Origin: Acidimicrobiales bacterium
Lineage (GTDB): Bacteria > Actinomycetota > Acidimicrobiia > Acidimicrobiales > SZUA-35
NCBI GenBank assembly: GCA_024638815.1
Contig: JAHEJM010000032.1
Coordinates: 1-38,254 of the forward strand
DNA: 38,254 nucleotides
Reading direction: 5' to 3'
The translations under genes were made by a program, and so were the position numbers. Below, piece after piece: positions 16,163 through 25,233 of the stretch. Below the pieces are notes generated by a model that had not been told where the DNA came from, searched no databases, and saw only the letters and a list, made by a program, of their open reading frames with translations. The stretch's first letter is position 1. Every line of letters starts with the position of its first letter.

Positions 16163-16917
16163 CGGAACAGGTCCTCGCCGGGATGGCGAATCACCTGCTC
16201 GGCCACCGAACCGGGCCCGAACCACTCCGGACCGCCACCCCGGATGACGGCCACTGCGATCCCGGTGGCCTTGCCCCTGACCAACTCGGCCGCCGCCGCC
16301 AGTTCGTCGACCAGGCAGACCTCGGTCACGTGGAGTTGCCGCCCACCGGCATCCGGGGTGCCTCGCAGATCGAGAATGGGCTTGAGACCGGCACATCCCA
16401 GGGCGATATCGGTCAGGCCCCGCCGCCATGGCCGGCCGAAGGTGTCGGCCACGATCACCCCGACGTTCACCCCGTGGCGGCCGGCCACCGCATCGCGAAT
16501 CCTTCGAGCCGATCGATCGGAGTCCTCGGGTAAGAGTGCGGCCACGTCGGGCGCCACATTCGATCGATCGATCCCGGCGTTGGCGCAGACGAATCCGTGC
16601 CTGGTCTCGCTGATGATCAGATCACCCCGCCGTCGCAGGATACGAGCCGATTCCCGCTCCACCAGGGGCTTGTGAGCCAGGGGATCGCCCGGGTCGACCG
16701 GGACCAGGCGGTCCTCGGCCTTCGACACCACCTTCTGGCTCACCACCAGCACATCGTGGTCGTGCAGACCGCAGGACTGGAGGCAGGCGTCGATGATCAG
16801 CCTGGCCAGATCGTCTCCGGGCCGGATCTCCGGGAGGCCGGGTACCGGGATGATCTGCAGCCCGATCGGCCGCGCCGTATCGGCGGTTCTCGGAGACGCT
16901 GAATCCGATTGGGTCAT
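16159..16917 (-). CDS. cofE: Coenzyme F420-0:L-glutamate ligase, single-domain
   Basis: 252 residues. CofE adds glutamate to F420-0 using GTP. Family motifs are IIPVPGLPEIRPGDDLARLI, VLVVSQKVVSKAEDR, ETRHGFVCANAGIDRSN, VGVIVADTFGRPWRRGLTDIA and the C-terminal GGGPEWFGPGS. In mycobacteria the orthologue (FbiB) carries a C-terminal FMN domain that reduces dehydro-F420; here the protein ends after the ligase domain, so that reduction would need another enzyme. The ATG at 16917 lies 14 bp after the cofD stop, and its own stop overlaps the helicase start. Intact motifs suggest it is still under selection although cofD upstream is interrupted. Confidence 0.93.
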   Translation of the reverse strand: MTQSDSASPRTADTARPIGLQIIPVPGLPEIRPGDDLARLIIDACLQSCGLHDHDVLVVSQKVVSKAEDRLVPVDPGDPLAHKPLVERESARILRRRGDLIISETRHGFVCANAGIDRSNVAPDVAALLPEDSDRSARRIRDAVAGRHGVNVGVIVADTFGRPWRRGLTDIALGCAGLKPILDLRGTPDAGGRQLHVTEVCLVDELAAAAELVRGKATGIAVAVIRGGGPEWFGPGSVAEQVIRHPGEDLFR

Positions 16918-16931
16918 GGGCTGGTCGCTCG

Positions 16932-17891
16932 CTACCGCCGTCCGGTCGGGGCCAGAACCGTGGTTCGGGCCAGATCGGCCGCCCGGCGGGGTTCGCTCAT
17001 GATGGTGTCGGTCACCACCGAGGACAAGCCTAGCGACTCGATGGCCGGTGCTTGATCGGCGTCGACCTCGTCGATGACCAGAGTGCCGGCGATCGACCGG
17101 TACCAGCCGGCGATGCCGGCCACCGATGCCTGGTGACCCAACTCCGCCAGCATGCGATCGGCCGGACCTTTCAGGGCCTTGCCACCGACGATGGGCGACA
17201 CCGCGACCACCGAGGACCGTCGGGCCTCCAATATCGGCCAGACACCGTCGATGGCCAGGATGGGATCGATGGAGACCACGGGGTTCGAGGGGGCGATCAC
17301 GACCACGTCGGCCCGTTACAGCGCCTCCAGGACTCCGGGCCCGGGGCGGGCCCCGTCGGCGCCGGCGAATCGAACCGAGGTGACGGTCACATCATGGCGG
17401 CGACGCACGAAGTACTCCTGGAACGGGATCTCGCCCTCGTCCACGGTTGTGATCATGGTCCGAATGCGGTCGTTGCTGGCCGGCAGGACGGCCAGCCTCA
17501 GCCCCCAGGCGGCCGCCAGCTCGGCTGTCACTTCGTGAAGCAGCGCCCCCTGGGAAAGCCGTTCGGTTCGGAACAGATGGGTGCCGAGGTCCCGATCGCC
17601 CAGACTGAACCAGTCCACGCCGCCGTAGTGCCTTACCATGTCCATCGCCTGCCAGGTCTCGCCTTCGAGGCCCCAACCCCGCTCCCGGCTGCCGGCTCCG
17701 GCCAGGGTGTAGACGATGGTGTCGATGTCGGGAGAGATGCGCAGACCGTGGAGCACGAGATCATCGGCCACGTTGACGATGGCCGTGATGTCGTCGTCGC
17801 TCATCACCTGACGCAGACCTTGCAGGAACCGGGCGGCGCCCACGCCCCCACACAGGACGGCTACCGAACCGTCGAATCGTTCCCGCCCCAC
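16932..17891 (-). pseudogene. cofD: CofD (FbiA), F420 2-phospholactate-type transferase, interrupted by in-frame TAA
   Basis: CofD joins the phosphoenolpyruvyl or phospholactyl moiety to the deazaflavin Fo in F420 synthesis. Reading from the GTG at 17891, motifs are in order: SVAVLCGGVGAARFLQGL, VNVADDLVLHGLRISPD, DTIVYTLAG and WFSLGDRDLGTHLFRTERL. At codon 192 (17318-17316) there is a TAA; the same frame then continues RADVVVIAPSNPVVSIDPIL to the normal C-terminus, 319 codons in all, the usual family length. There is no frameshift: one base change explains it. GTG codons at 17306 and 17300 lie just after the TAA, so reinitiation could yield two chains (191 and about 124 residues). Sequencing error, recent nonsense mutation and a split gene are all possible. 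It starts 8 bp after gmd. Confidence 0.9.
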
Positions 17892-17899
17892 GGCGCCCG

Positions 17900-18877
17900 C
17901 TACGCCGGCCGGGTCAGCTGGCGACCGACCAGTTCCATGTCCGATTCCATCATCATGGCCACCAGCTCGGGAAAAGCCGTCCTTGGTTTCCATCCCAGCA
18001 CGGTGGCCGCTTTCGACGGATCGCCGATGAGTAGATCGACCTCGGCCGGACGCATGTATCGCTCGTCCTGCACCACCCACTCCCGCCAGTCGAGACCGAC
18101 CATGCCGAACGCCAACTCGCAGAACTCCTGCACCGAATGGGTTTCGCCCGTGGCGATGACGTAGTCGTCGGGTTCGTCCTGTTGGAGCATCAGCCACATG
18201 GCTTCCACGTAGTCCCCGGCGAATCCCCAGTCCCGCTGGGGGTCGAGGTCGCCCAACCGCAGTTCCCGAGCCAGGCCGTGCTTGATCTTGGCCACGTTGT
18301 AGGTGATCTTGCGGGTCACGAACTCCAGGCCGCGACGGGGGCTTTCGTGGTTGAACAGGATGCCGCTGGAGGCGTGCAGGTCGTAGCTCTCCCGGAAGTT
18401 CACGGTGATCCAATGGCCGTAGACCTTGGCTGCACCATAGGGGCTACGGGGATAGAACGGCGTGTTCTCGGTCTGCGGCACCTCGACCACCTTGCCGAAC
18501 ATCTCCGAGGACGACGCCTGGTAGAACCGCACATCCTGATCGCACTGTTGGATGGCGTTGAGTAACCGGGTCACCCCCAAGGCCGTGGTTTCGCCCGTCA
18601 GCACCGCCTGCTGCCACGATGTCTGGACGAACGACTGGGCCGCCAGATTGTAGATCTCGTCGGGACGATGCTCCCTCATGATGTGGCGCAGCGAGGTCTC
18701 GTCGAGGAGGTCGCCCTGAACGATCTCGATGTCGTCCTGGATGGGAGCCACCCGCTCGAAGTTGAGGGTGCTGGTGCGGCGGACCATGCCGATGACGTGA
18801 TAGCCCCTATCCAGCAGGAACTCGGCCAGATACGAGCCGTCTTGGCCGGTGAGGCCGGTGATGAGTGCGCGTTTCAC
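17900..18877 (-). CDS. gmd: GDP-mannose 4,6-dehydratase
   Basis: 325 residues. It converts GDP-mannose to GDP-4-keto-6-deoxymannose with bound NADP. SDR motifs are [19 protein letters not shown], the SSSEMFG motif, [11 protein letters not shown] (Tyr/Lys pair) and the GMD-specific [16 protein letters not shown] and [17 protein letters not shown]. The GTG at 18877 is the start; no strong ribosome binding site is seen. It heads the gmd-cofD-cofE-helicase run. Its partner reductase gene rmd lies 204 bp upstream on the same strand, so GDP-D-rhamnose is the likely product of the pair. Confidence 0.96.
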   Translation of the reverse strand: MKRALITGLTGQDGSYLAEFLLDRGYHVIGMVRRTSTLNFERVAPIQDDIEIVQGDLLDETSLRHIMREHRPDEIYNLAAQSFVQTSWQQAVLTGETTALGVTRLLNAIQQCDQDVRFYQASSSEMFGKVVEVPQTENTPFYPRSPYGAAKVYGHWITVNFRESYDLHASSGILFNHESPRRGLEFVTRKITYNVAKIKHGLARELRLGDLDPQRDWGFAGDYVEAMWLMLQQDEPDDYVIATGETHSVQEFCELAFGMVGLDWREWVVQDERYMRPAEVDLLIGDPSKAATVLGWKPRTAFPELVAMMMESDMELVGRQLTRPA

Positions 18878-18958
18878 GATGGGATCCAGTTCTCGAAGAC
18901 AGCAAAACCTAGTATTCGCCGACGGGGCGGCTCACGGAAACCCACCGAGTTTCATCGA

Positions 18959-18977
18959 GTTTGGCCTCCGGCCAAAC
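18959..18977 (-). terminator. Hairpin between rmd and gmd
   Basis: GTTTGGCC and GGCCAAAC form perfect 8-bp arms with a 3-nt loop in the 204-bp gap after rmd. There is no U-tract. It may reduce read-through from rmd into gmd. The rest of the gap shows no gene. Confidence 0.5.
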
Positions 18978-19081
18978 GCCGCTGAACTTGACAGTCTTGT
19001 GAGCAGTCACCTCATCAAGCGGAACTAGTGCAAACCGTAGCCCGAAACCGGCCGCCGCCCGTGGAAGCCGGACCGGACGAT

Positions 19082-20068
19082 TCACCCGTTGGCGTTCTCG
19101 GCCGAACCCCCCGCCGCTTGCACCCGTCGTCGGGCATCGTCGAGTACTGCCGCCAGCGTCTGCGCCAGCTCCATCCGAGGAGTCCAGCCGGTTGCGGCTC
19201 GAAGCTTGCCGTTGTCGCCGCAGAGCACGGGAAGATCGACCGGACGTCGCAGCTTGGGATCGACGACTCCGGTGATGGGGGCCGAACTGAGGCCGGTCAA
19301 GGTGTCGAACACCTCCTGCATGGCAACCGCCCGGCCGGAACAGATGTTGTAGGTCTGGCCCGGTTCACCTCGTTCGGCCAGGAGGCGATAGGCCCTGACG
19401 ACGTCGCGTACGTCGGTGATGTCTCGGCACGGGGTGAGATCTCCGTGGCTGACCACGTGGGCATCGCCTTCGGCATCTGATACCGGCCGATCGGCCGGTA
19501 TCAGATCCACACCGCACTCGATGGCGGCGATCTGGTGGGCCCACGAGGGCGCGGCGAATCGCGGACTCTGGCCCGGACCCATGTGATTGAACGGCCGGGC
19601 AATGACAACCGGCACCGAGAATCCCCGCCCGTACGCCAGCGCAGCCGCCTCCGCCCCTTGCTTGCTGGCCCCGTACGGCGAGCGAGGCTGGACCGGTGCG
19701 TGCTCGGTCAGGGGTAGCCTGTCCGGGTCCGCTGTGCCGTAGACGTCGGCGCTGCTGACCAGGACCACCCGGATGCTGGTACCGGCACCGGGTCGACGAG
19801 CCGCCTCGAGAATCGAGACCGTGCCCAACACGTTGATCTCGTAGGTCTCCCACGGATCCTTCCAGGATCCGCCGACGTCGCTCCAACCGGCCAGATGGTA
19901 GATGACGTCGGGCTCGGCTTCGGCCACGACCTTGCGCCATGCATCATGGTCGCGAAGATCAGGGCCACGGCCCAGGTCGAGGCCGATGACGTCATCGCCG
20001 TCGGCGCGCAGATGATCGACCAGGTGGCGTCCGACAAAGCCTGAAGCCCCGGTCACGAGCGCTCTCAT
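19082..20068 (-). CDS. rmd: GDP-4-keto-6-deoxymannose reductase (Rmd-like)
   Basis: 328 residues from the ATG at 20068. It would reduce the Gmd product to GDP-D-rhamnose. SDR motifs are ALVTGASGFVGRHLVDHL, YHLAGWSDVGGSW (the HLA.xSxVGxSW type of Rmd), SSADVYG, SPYGASKQGAE and RPFNHMGPGQSPRFAAPSWA. A stretch near residues 195-215 (IPADRPVSDAEGDAHVVSHG) is longer than in typical members just before the RDITDVRDV motif. GDP-fucose synthase (Fcl) is a less likely alternative given the motifs. It lies divergent from the GT2 fusion gene, with TAGAAT as a possible -10 41 bp upstream. Confidence 0.85.
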   Translation of the reverse strand: MRALVTGASGFVGRHLVDHLRADGDDVIGLDLGRGPDLRDHDAWRKVVAEAEPDVIYHLAGWSDVGGSWKDPWETYEINVLGTVSILEAARRPGAGTSIRVVLVSSADVYGTADPDRLPLTEHAPVQPRSPYGASKQGAEAAALAYGRGFSVPVVIARPFNHMGPGQSPRFAAPSWAHQIAAIECGVDLIPADRPVSDAEGDAHVVSHGDLTPCRDITDVRDVVRAYRLLAERGEPGQTYNICSGRAVAMQEVFDTLTGLSSAPITGVVDPKLRRPVDLPVLCGDNGKLRAATGWTPRMELAQTLAAVLDDARRRVQAAGGSAENANG

Positions 20069-20108
20069 GGCCGTGCCGACGGTGTCGGCCGAGCCTCGGT
20101 TCCCGCTG

Positions 20109-20114
20109 ATTCTA
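20109..20114 (-). promoter_or_regulatory. Possible -10 element for rmd
   Basis: TAGAAT on the minus strand (20114-20109) is a close match to a -10 box and would give a leader of about 35 nt before the ATG at 20068. No clear -35 box is seen. Confidence 0.4.
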
Positions 20115-20264
20115 GGCCGGTCACAGCTGTTGAGCATACCGCCGAGGGGCTTCGAGAGGTCATGGAAAGCCGTCGGCATGAGCCGATCGGATGCTGAAGG
20201 GAAGGGCTCGACTCTCGTGACCTTCGACATCGAGGGCATAGGCGCATTGACCGGCGGGGGAGAG

Positions 20265-20270
20265 TAGCAT
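20265..20270 (+). promoter_or_regulatory. -10 element for the GT2 fusion gene
   Basis: TAGCAT is followed by 9 nt and the GTG at 20280. It is the same hexamer as at the yceH-like gene, again with very little room for a leader. Confidence 0.42.
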
Positions 20271-20279
20271 TCGGGGTTC

Positions 20280-23200
20280 GTGAGCGAGATTTCCACCGGA
20301 CCAACAACTGAGGCGGCGTCGGTGTCGACCATCGCCACCACGTCCGGCTCGCATGAGCAGGTTCGCCGTGACGTGCCGGCTGTGGTCGCCGTTGTCGTGG
20401 CCTGTAATCCCGGTCCCAACTTCGAGTCGACGCTGGTGTCCCTGGCCGAGCAGGACTACGAGAACCTCTCCGTCCTGGTTGTCGACGCCGGTAGCGACGA
20501 ACCGATCGCCGAACGGGTGGCCGACGTTTTGCCCAAGGCCTATCTGCACCGGTTGGCCGGTGATCCGGGGTTCAGCGTGGCCGCCAATCAGTCGTTGGAA
20601 CTGGTCTCGGGTTCGCCCTTCCTACTGTTCTGCCACGACGACGTCTGGCTGGAGCCGGACTGTGTCTCGACCCTGATGAGCGAGCTGTACCGGAACAACG
20701 GCGGCATCGCCGGTCCCAAGTTGGTGAGCTGGGACGACTCGCGGCGCCTTGCCCAGCTCGGCATGGGCAGCGACCGTTTCGGGGTGATGTTCGATCAGGT
20801 CGAGCGGGGTGAGTTCGACCAGGATCAGTACGACTCCGTCCGCAACGTCTTCGTCGCCCCCGGCGGGGTGCAGCTCGTCCGGGCCGATCTCTTCGCCGCC
20901 CTCGGCGGCTTCGACCCCACCATCAAGGTCCTGGGCGAGGATCTGGACCTGTGCTGGCGGGCCCAGATCGCCGGGGCAACGGTGCTGGTTGTGCCCGGAG
21001 CCAAGGCTCGGCACCTCGAATCGATGGATCGCAATGTCGATCATCGGGATCGACGGCGACTGCTGGCTCGGCATCGCCTGCGGACCGTTCTGATCACGGC
21101 CGAGCGGCGGACGCTCTTCACCCACATACCCCTCGGCCTGCTGTTGCTGGTACTCGAGGCCTTCTACAACATGGTGGCCGGCCGGCGCGGCCAGGCCCGT
21201 GATCTGCTTGCCGCCATTCCGTGGAACCTGTCCCGGCTGGATGACATTGGACGTCGGCGGCAGCTGGTTCGCCGGACCAGGTCCCAGAGCAACAAAGACG
21301 TGGCCGAGCTGCAGATGCGGGGTTCGGCCCGAATGTCCGACCTGGCCCGGGGTCAGTTCAACGCCGGGCAGGATCGATTCTCAGACCTGGTCGGGTCGGT
21401 GCGGTCATCGTTTGCCGGTGAGGACGCCGGCAATGTCCGGGATGCCACCGTCATCTTCGTTTTCGTCCTGCTGTTGATGATCTTCGGCAGTCGTCATCTC
21501 CTGACCCGAGGTGTGGTGCCGGTGGGGCAGATCCCCAACGTGCCTGGCGGTCTCGACCTGCTGCGTGAGTGGTTCGGCGGTTGGCGATCCACCGGTGTCG
21601 GGGGGCCGGGAAATCCTCCTACCGCCCTCCTGCTCCTGGCCGGAGGGCGCCTGGTCATGTTCTGGGGGTCGGGCCTGTTCCAGACGCTGGTCGCCATCGG
21701 TCCCATCTTCCTGGCCCCGTTGGCCATGTACCGGACCCTGCGCCCGGTGGCCAGCGGCCGGGCTGCCATGGTTGCCGCCCTCCTCTACGCCTGTACCCCT
21801 CTGATCCCGTCGGCAATGTCGGCCGGCCGGTGGGACTCAATGGTCGTGCTGGCCACCGCCCCCTATCTGATCGCCGGACTGTTGAAGTTGAACGGTGACG
21901 GGCCGTTCGGCCGGGACACCGGCGTGGCCGGTCCAACGGTGGTCGACCGCTCGGTTCCTGTTCGGTTGATCCGGGTCGCTTTCCTCGTCGCCCTGACGGC
22001 CGCCTTCGTGCCGGCCGTCATCCCGGTGGTCGTCGTGCTGACCTTGGTCATGGCCGCCGTCAGCTTCGTGCTGGGAATGGGCAAGCCCCTCGAACTGCTG
22101 CTGGCGGGAGCGCTCTCCATCGTCGCCCCGGTGGCCCTCCATGGTCCGTGGAGCTTCGATGTGCTGCAGGCCTTCTCCTGGGATTGGCTGGTCGGTCCGA
22201 AGCCGCCCCAAGCCGGGTTCTCGAGCATGTTGGAGCTCATCCAGTTCGCTCCCGGCGCCCTCGATCCCCAGCTCATGGCCTTCTCCCTGATCGTGGTGGC
22301 GGCGCTGGCGGTGCTGGTGGTCCGCAACGAACTGTTTCATCTCGTGGCCCACGGCTGGGCCATCGCCGTCACCTTCTGGTTGCTGACCTGGGCCGAGCGT
22401 CGTGGCTGGATCCCGTTCGAGATCCCGGCACCGGAAACCCTCCTGGCACTGTCGGCCGCAGGTCTGAGTTACGCCGTTGCCGCCGGGGTCCGCTCGGTCG
22501 AGATCGATCTGATCGGAGGTGGGTTGTCGGCCCGTGCCGCTCGTCTCCGGCGAGCTACGGTGATCGTCGGTTCCGTGGGAGTTGCGGCCATGTTCCTGGT
22601 CGGTACGCTGGCCGCCCTCGATGGCGCATGGCGAACACCCCAGGCCAGTTTCGCCACCCCGGTCGACTTCCTCGTCGAGCGCCGCTTCGATGAGGCCGAC
22701 GTCATCACGCAGGGTCGGGTGCTCTGGATCGGTGATGACAGCGTGTTGCCGCTCGACGCCCTCGAGACCGATACCGGGATCGCCTATGTCGTCACCGACG
22801 GTGGCTATCACGACGTCTTCGGCCGCTGGCTGGCCGGGCCCGTCGGCTCCACCGATGGCATCGGCCGTCAGATCGATCTGGCCCGCCGGGGTGAGATCGT
22901 CCGGCTGGGCCGCCTCCTAGCCCCCTATGGCATCGACTACGTGGTCGTCACCCAGCAGCTGGCCCCCGAACCCTACGAGGGACCGGTGGTTCCGGCCGAA
23001 CCGGGCGTGTTGTCATCACTCTCCCAGCAGTTGGACCTCGAGCGGGTGCCCGGCGTCCCCAATCTCATCGTCTTCCGCAATCGCTCGTCGTTCGGGGTGG
23101 CCCCCCTCCTGCCGTCACCGGATCAGGCCCAGGCCACGACGGCGGCCGAGCAGCTCGACATCGACCTCACCGGTGACAGCGCCGGCTATATCAACGAGCA

Positions 23201-23462
23201 ACCCGGCGTGTGGACGATCCAGGCCCCGGCCGACGCCAGTGTGCTGGTGGCTCTGACCAACGCCGGCCTCGAGGTATCCGGGGCTCGTACCGAGTCGATC
23301 TCGGGCTTTGATGATCTTCTGGTGCTGCCACCAGGACCGGACGGTGACGTCACGGTCGAATACACCCCTCGGGCCCGTCGCCGTTTCGCCATTCTCGGTC
23401 AGTTCCTCATCGTTGGTGTCGGGGCACTCCTGGCCCAGACCAGGCGGGAGGTGACCGAGTGA
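20280..23462 (+). CDS. GT2 glycosyltransferase fused to large multi-pass membrane region
   Basis: 1060 residues. Residues about 33-260 are a GT2 domain: VVAVVVACNPGPNFESTLVS, VLVVDAGSDEP, the DD pair in CHDDVWLEP (120-121) and GEDLDLCWR (about 219-227). Afterwards come many hydrophobic segments (for example VIFVFVLLLMIFGS, VAFLVALTAAFVPAVIPVV, LIVVAALAVLVV) and a soluble, probably extracellular, region before a last helix near the C-terminus (FLIVGVGALLA). The GT2 part resembles rhamnosyltransferases of the WbbL group. The membrane part looks like polyprenyl-sugar-using transferases, so one chain might combine a cytoplasmic and an extracellular step; that is inference. It is followed by a DUF5719 gene 28 bp on, a pairing I recall from other actinobacteria. 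Confidence 0.88.
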   Translation: MSEISTGPTTEAASVSTIATTSGSHEQVRRDVPAVVAVVVACNPGPNFESTLVSLAEQDYENLSVLVVDAGSDEPIAERVADVLPKAYLHRLAGDPGFSVAANQSLELVSGSPFLLFCHDDVWLEPDCVSTLMSELYRNNGGIAGPKLVSWDDSRRLAQLGMGSDRFGVMFDQVERGEFDQDQYDSVRNVFVAPGGVQLVRADLFAALGGFDPTIKVLGEDLDLCWRAQIAGATVLVVPGAKARHLESMDRNVDHRDRRRLLARHRLRTVLITAERRTLFTHIPLGLLLLVLEAFYNMVAGRRGQARDLLAAIPWNLSRLDDIGRRRQLVRRTRSQSNKDVAELQMRGSARMSDLARGQFNAGQDRFSDLVGSVRSSFAGEDAGNVRDATVIFVFVLLLMIFGSRHLLTRGVVPVGQIPNVPGGLDLLREWFGGWRSTGVGGPGNPPTALLLLAGGRLVMFWGSGLFQTLVAIGPIFLAPLAMYRTLRPVASGRAAMVAALLYACTPLIPSAMSAGRWDSMVVLATAPYLIAGLLKLNGDGPFGRDTGVAGPTVVDRSVPVRLIRVAFLVALTAAFVPAVIPVVVVLTLVMAAVSFVLGMGKPLELLLAGALSIVAPVALHGPWSFDVLQAFSWDWLVGPKPPQAGFSSMLELIQFAPGALDPQLMAFSLIVVAALAVLVVRNELFHLVAHGWAIAVTFWLLTWAERRGWIPFEIPAPETLLALSAAGLSYAVAAGVRSVEIDLIGGGLSARAARLRRATVIVGSVGVAAMFLVGTLAALDGAWRTPQASFATPVDFLVERRFDEADVITQGRVLWIGDDSVLPLDALETDTGIAYVVTDGGYHDVFGRWLAGPVGSTDGIGRQIDLARRGEIVRLGRLLAPYGIDYVVVTQQLAPEPYEGPVVPAEPGVLSSLSQQLDLERVPGVPNLIVFRNRSSFGVAPLLPSPDQAQATTAAEQLDIDLTGDSAGYINEQPGVWTIQAPADASVLVALTNAGLEVSGARTESISGFDDLLVLPPGPDGDVTVEYTPRARRRFAILGQFLIVGVGALLAQTRREVTE

Positions 23463-23490
23463 TGGACGAGATCGCCGGGAGGTGCAGCCG

Positions 23491-25131
23491 ATGATTCGCT
23501 GGCCCTTGGTCTTTGTTCTGATCGGCTTGGCGGCGGCTGCCGTCGTCTTCGATCGCGTCTCGACCATGCCCACCGTGGCCATTGAATCCCGGGCCGAACT
23601 CGACGTCCAGACCCCCATCATGTCGGATCCGCCGCAGCTCAACAGTGCCTGGTACTGCCCGGCCGGTTCGTCCAGCCCCGGCGGATTCGCCGATCACGAG
23701 GTCGTCATCGCCAACTTGTCGGAATCGCCGGCCGTGGCCAATCTGACGGTCCTGACCGGTGAAGGCCAGGGGGCCGGTCGCCGGGTGGAACTGGAACCGC
23801 AATCGACTCAGGAGATCGCGTTGTCCGACAGCCAGGAGTCCACCGTGGCCGGAGCGGTGGTGGAGATCATTGCCGGCGAGGGCGCAGTCGGACATCGAGT
23901 ACGCACGGCCCAAGGCGTGGCCGAGGGTCCGTGCGCCACCGCGGTGTCCAACGAGTGGATCTTCGCCGGGGGTCGCACCGAAGTCGACTCCAAGCAGTAT
24001 CTGGCTCTCATGAACCCCTTTCCGGAGACCGCGGTCTTCAGTGTCGAGTTCCGCACACTTGCCCGCCGTCGTCAACCCCAGGCTCTTCGAGGTGCCTTCG
24101 TGCCCGCCCGTTCGGTTCGGGTCATCGAGGTGGGCGAATACATTTCCAACGAGTCATCGGTGGCCACGATCGTCACCACGGAACGAGGTCGGCTGGTGGC
24201 CGAACGGCTGCAGGTCCTCGACGGTGAGTTGGGGGCGGAAGGGGCGGCACTGCAGCTTGGGGTGGCCACCCCGGCGACGAGCTGGATACTGCCCGCCGGT
24301 CGCATCCATTCCGGCGGTGATCACATCCTGACGGTATTCAACCCGGCCGAGCCGGTGACGCCGGTCATCGGCACCGACCCCGAAACCGGCGAGGAAACCG
24401 TGGTCGAAGCCGATGATCCCAACCTGGCGGTGATCGATATCGAAATCTGGCCCAACAATCCGACCGATCTGTCCCTCTACGGTGTGGTCACGGCCACCCG
24501 GGAGGTCCGGCCCGGCAACTTCGAGGTCATCGACCTCGGTGCCCAGGCGGCGCGATTCGGCTTCCCCCTGCCCTACGAGCTCGGGGTGCGGGTCACGTCC
24601 CAGAACCAGATGCCGATCGTGGTCGAGCGCTGGCACGTGGGCGAACAACTGCAGGAACGTAGCGTGTTGCTCGACACATCCGATGACGACGACGACGCCG
24701 ACAACGAGGACTCCGAGAGCCCTCAGGGTGACTTCGAGATCCCCGTCCTCGGAATCGACGAGGAACCACTGCTGCAGCCCATCGCCTCCACCGGTCTGGG
24801 GACGAGCCGAGGGGTCGAGCAGCTGTCCCAGCGATGGGTCATTCCCTGGGTGTCGATCAACGGCGACTCGACCACGGTGGCTATTGCCGCCACCGACGAG
24901 GCCGCGGTCGAGGTCAGGGTGTTGGCCAACGGCAGCTTTGCCGGCCCGTTCCGGGTGACGGTCCCGGCAGGGGGGCGGCGGACCGTCCCCCTCTCGGTGC
25001 CGGGGGTTGAAGGAGGAGCGGTGGAGATTGTGGCCGATGCCCCGGTGGCGGTCGAGGCTCTGGTGGTGGAAGCCGATCAGCGGCTCGATGTCGTGGCCGC
25101 CGTTCCCACCGTCCGCCGCCAGGTCGAGTAG
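23491..25131 (+). CDS. DUF5719 family secreted/membrane-anchored protein
   Basis: 546 residues from the ATG at 23491, with GGGAGG at 23477-23482. An N-terminal hydrophobic helix (WPLVFVLIGLAAAAVVF) is an uncleaved anchor or signal. The rest is extracellular beta-rich repeats typical of DUF5719: WYCPAGSSS near residue 50, then two further blocks containing W-I/V-F/L-P or G-G-R motifs (NEWIFAGGRTEVDS, SWILPAGRIHSGGDH, QRWVIPWVSINGD). An acidic loop (SDDDDDADNEDSE) separates two of them. No enzyme motif is seen. The family usually accompanies a GT2-membrane fusion, so it may be an accessory part of the same surface-glycan machinery. Confidence 0.82.
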   Translation: MIRWPLVFVLIGLAAAAVVFDRVSTMPTVAIESRAELDVQTPIMSDPPQLNSAWYCPAGSSSPGGFADHEVVIANLSESPAVANLTVLTGEGQGAGRRVELEPQSTQEIALSDSQESTVAGAVVEIIAGEGAVGHRVRTAQGVAEGPCATAVSNEWIFAGGRTEVDSKQYLALMNPFPETAVFSVEFRTLARRRQPQALRGAFVPARSVRVIEVGEYISNESSVATIVTTERGRLVAERLQVLDGELGAEGAALQLGVATPATSWILPAGRIHSGGDHILTVFNPAEPVTPVIGTDPETGEETVVEADDPNLAVIDIEIWPNNPTDLSLYGVVTATREVRPGNFEVIDLGAQAARFGFPLPYELGVRVTSQNQMPIVVERWHVGEQLQERSVLLDTSDDDDDADNEDSESPQGDFEIPVLGIDEEPLLQPIASTGLGTSRGVEQLSQRWVIPWVSINGDSTTVAIAATDEAAVEVRVLANGSFAGPFRVTVPAGGRRTVPLSVPGVEGGAVEIVADAPVAVEALVVEADQRLDVVAAVPTVRRQVE

Positions 25132-25233
25132 CTTGCGGCGGGACCGCGTTCTCCGCTCCGAGCCGAGGCGACGCCCCGAGACCGTTGAGGTGACGCCGAT
25201 GTCCGCTCATCCGATGACGAAGCAGGAGTCATC

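Noticed and set aside
17316-17318. Recoding (selenocysteine, pyrrolysine) or frameshift as cause of the cofD break
   Set aside because: The codon is TAA, which is not used for either amino acid, and the frame is the same on both sides.
18988-19013. TTGACA as -35 of a plus-strand promoter in the rmd-gmd gap
   Set aside because: No -10 match at 16-18 bp and no plus-strand gene follows.
21837-22811. 324-codon minus-strand frame
   Set aside because: Antisense to the membrane region of the GT2 fusion; no motif.
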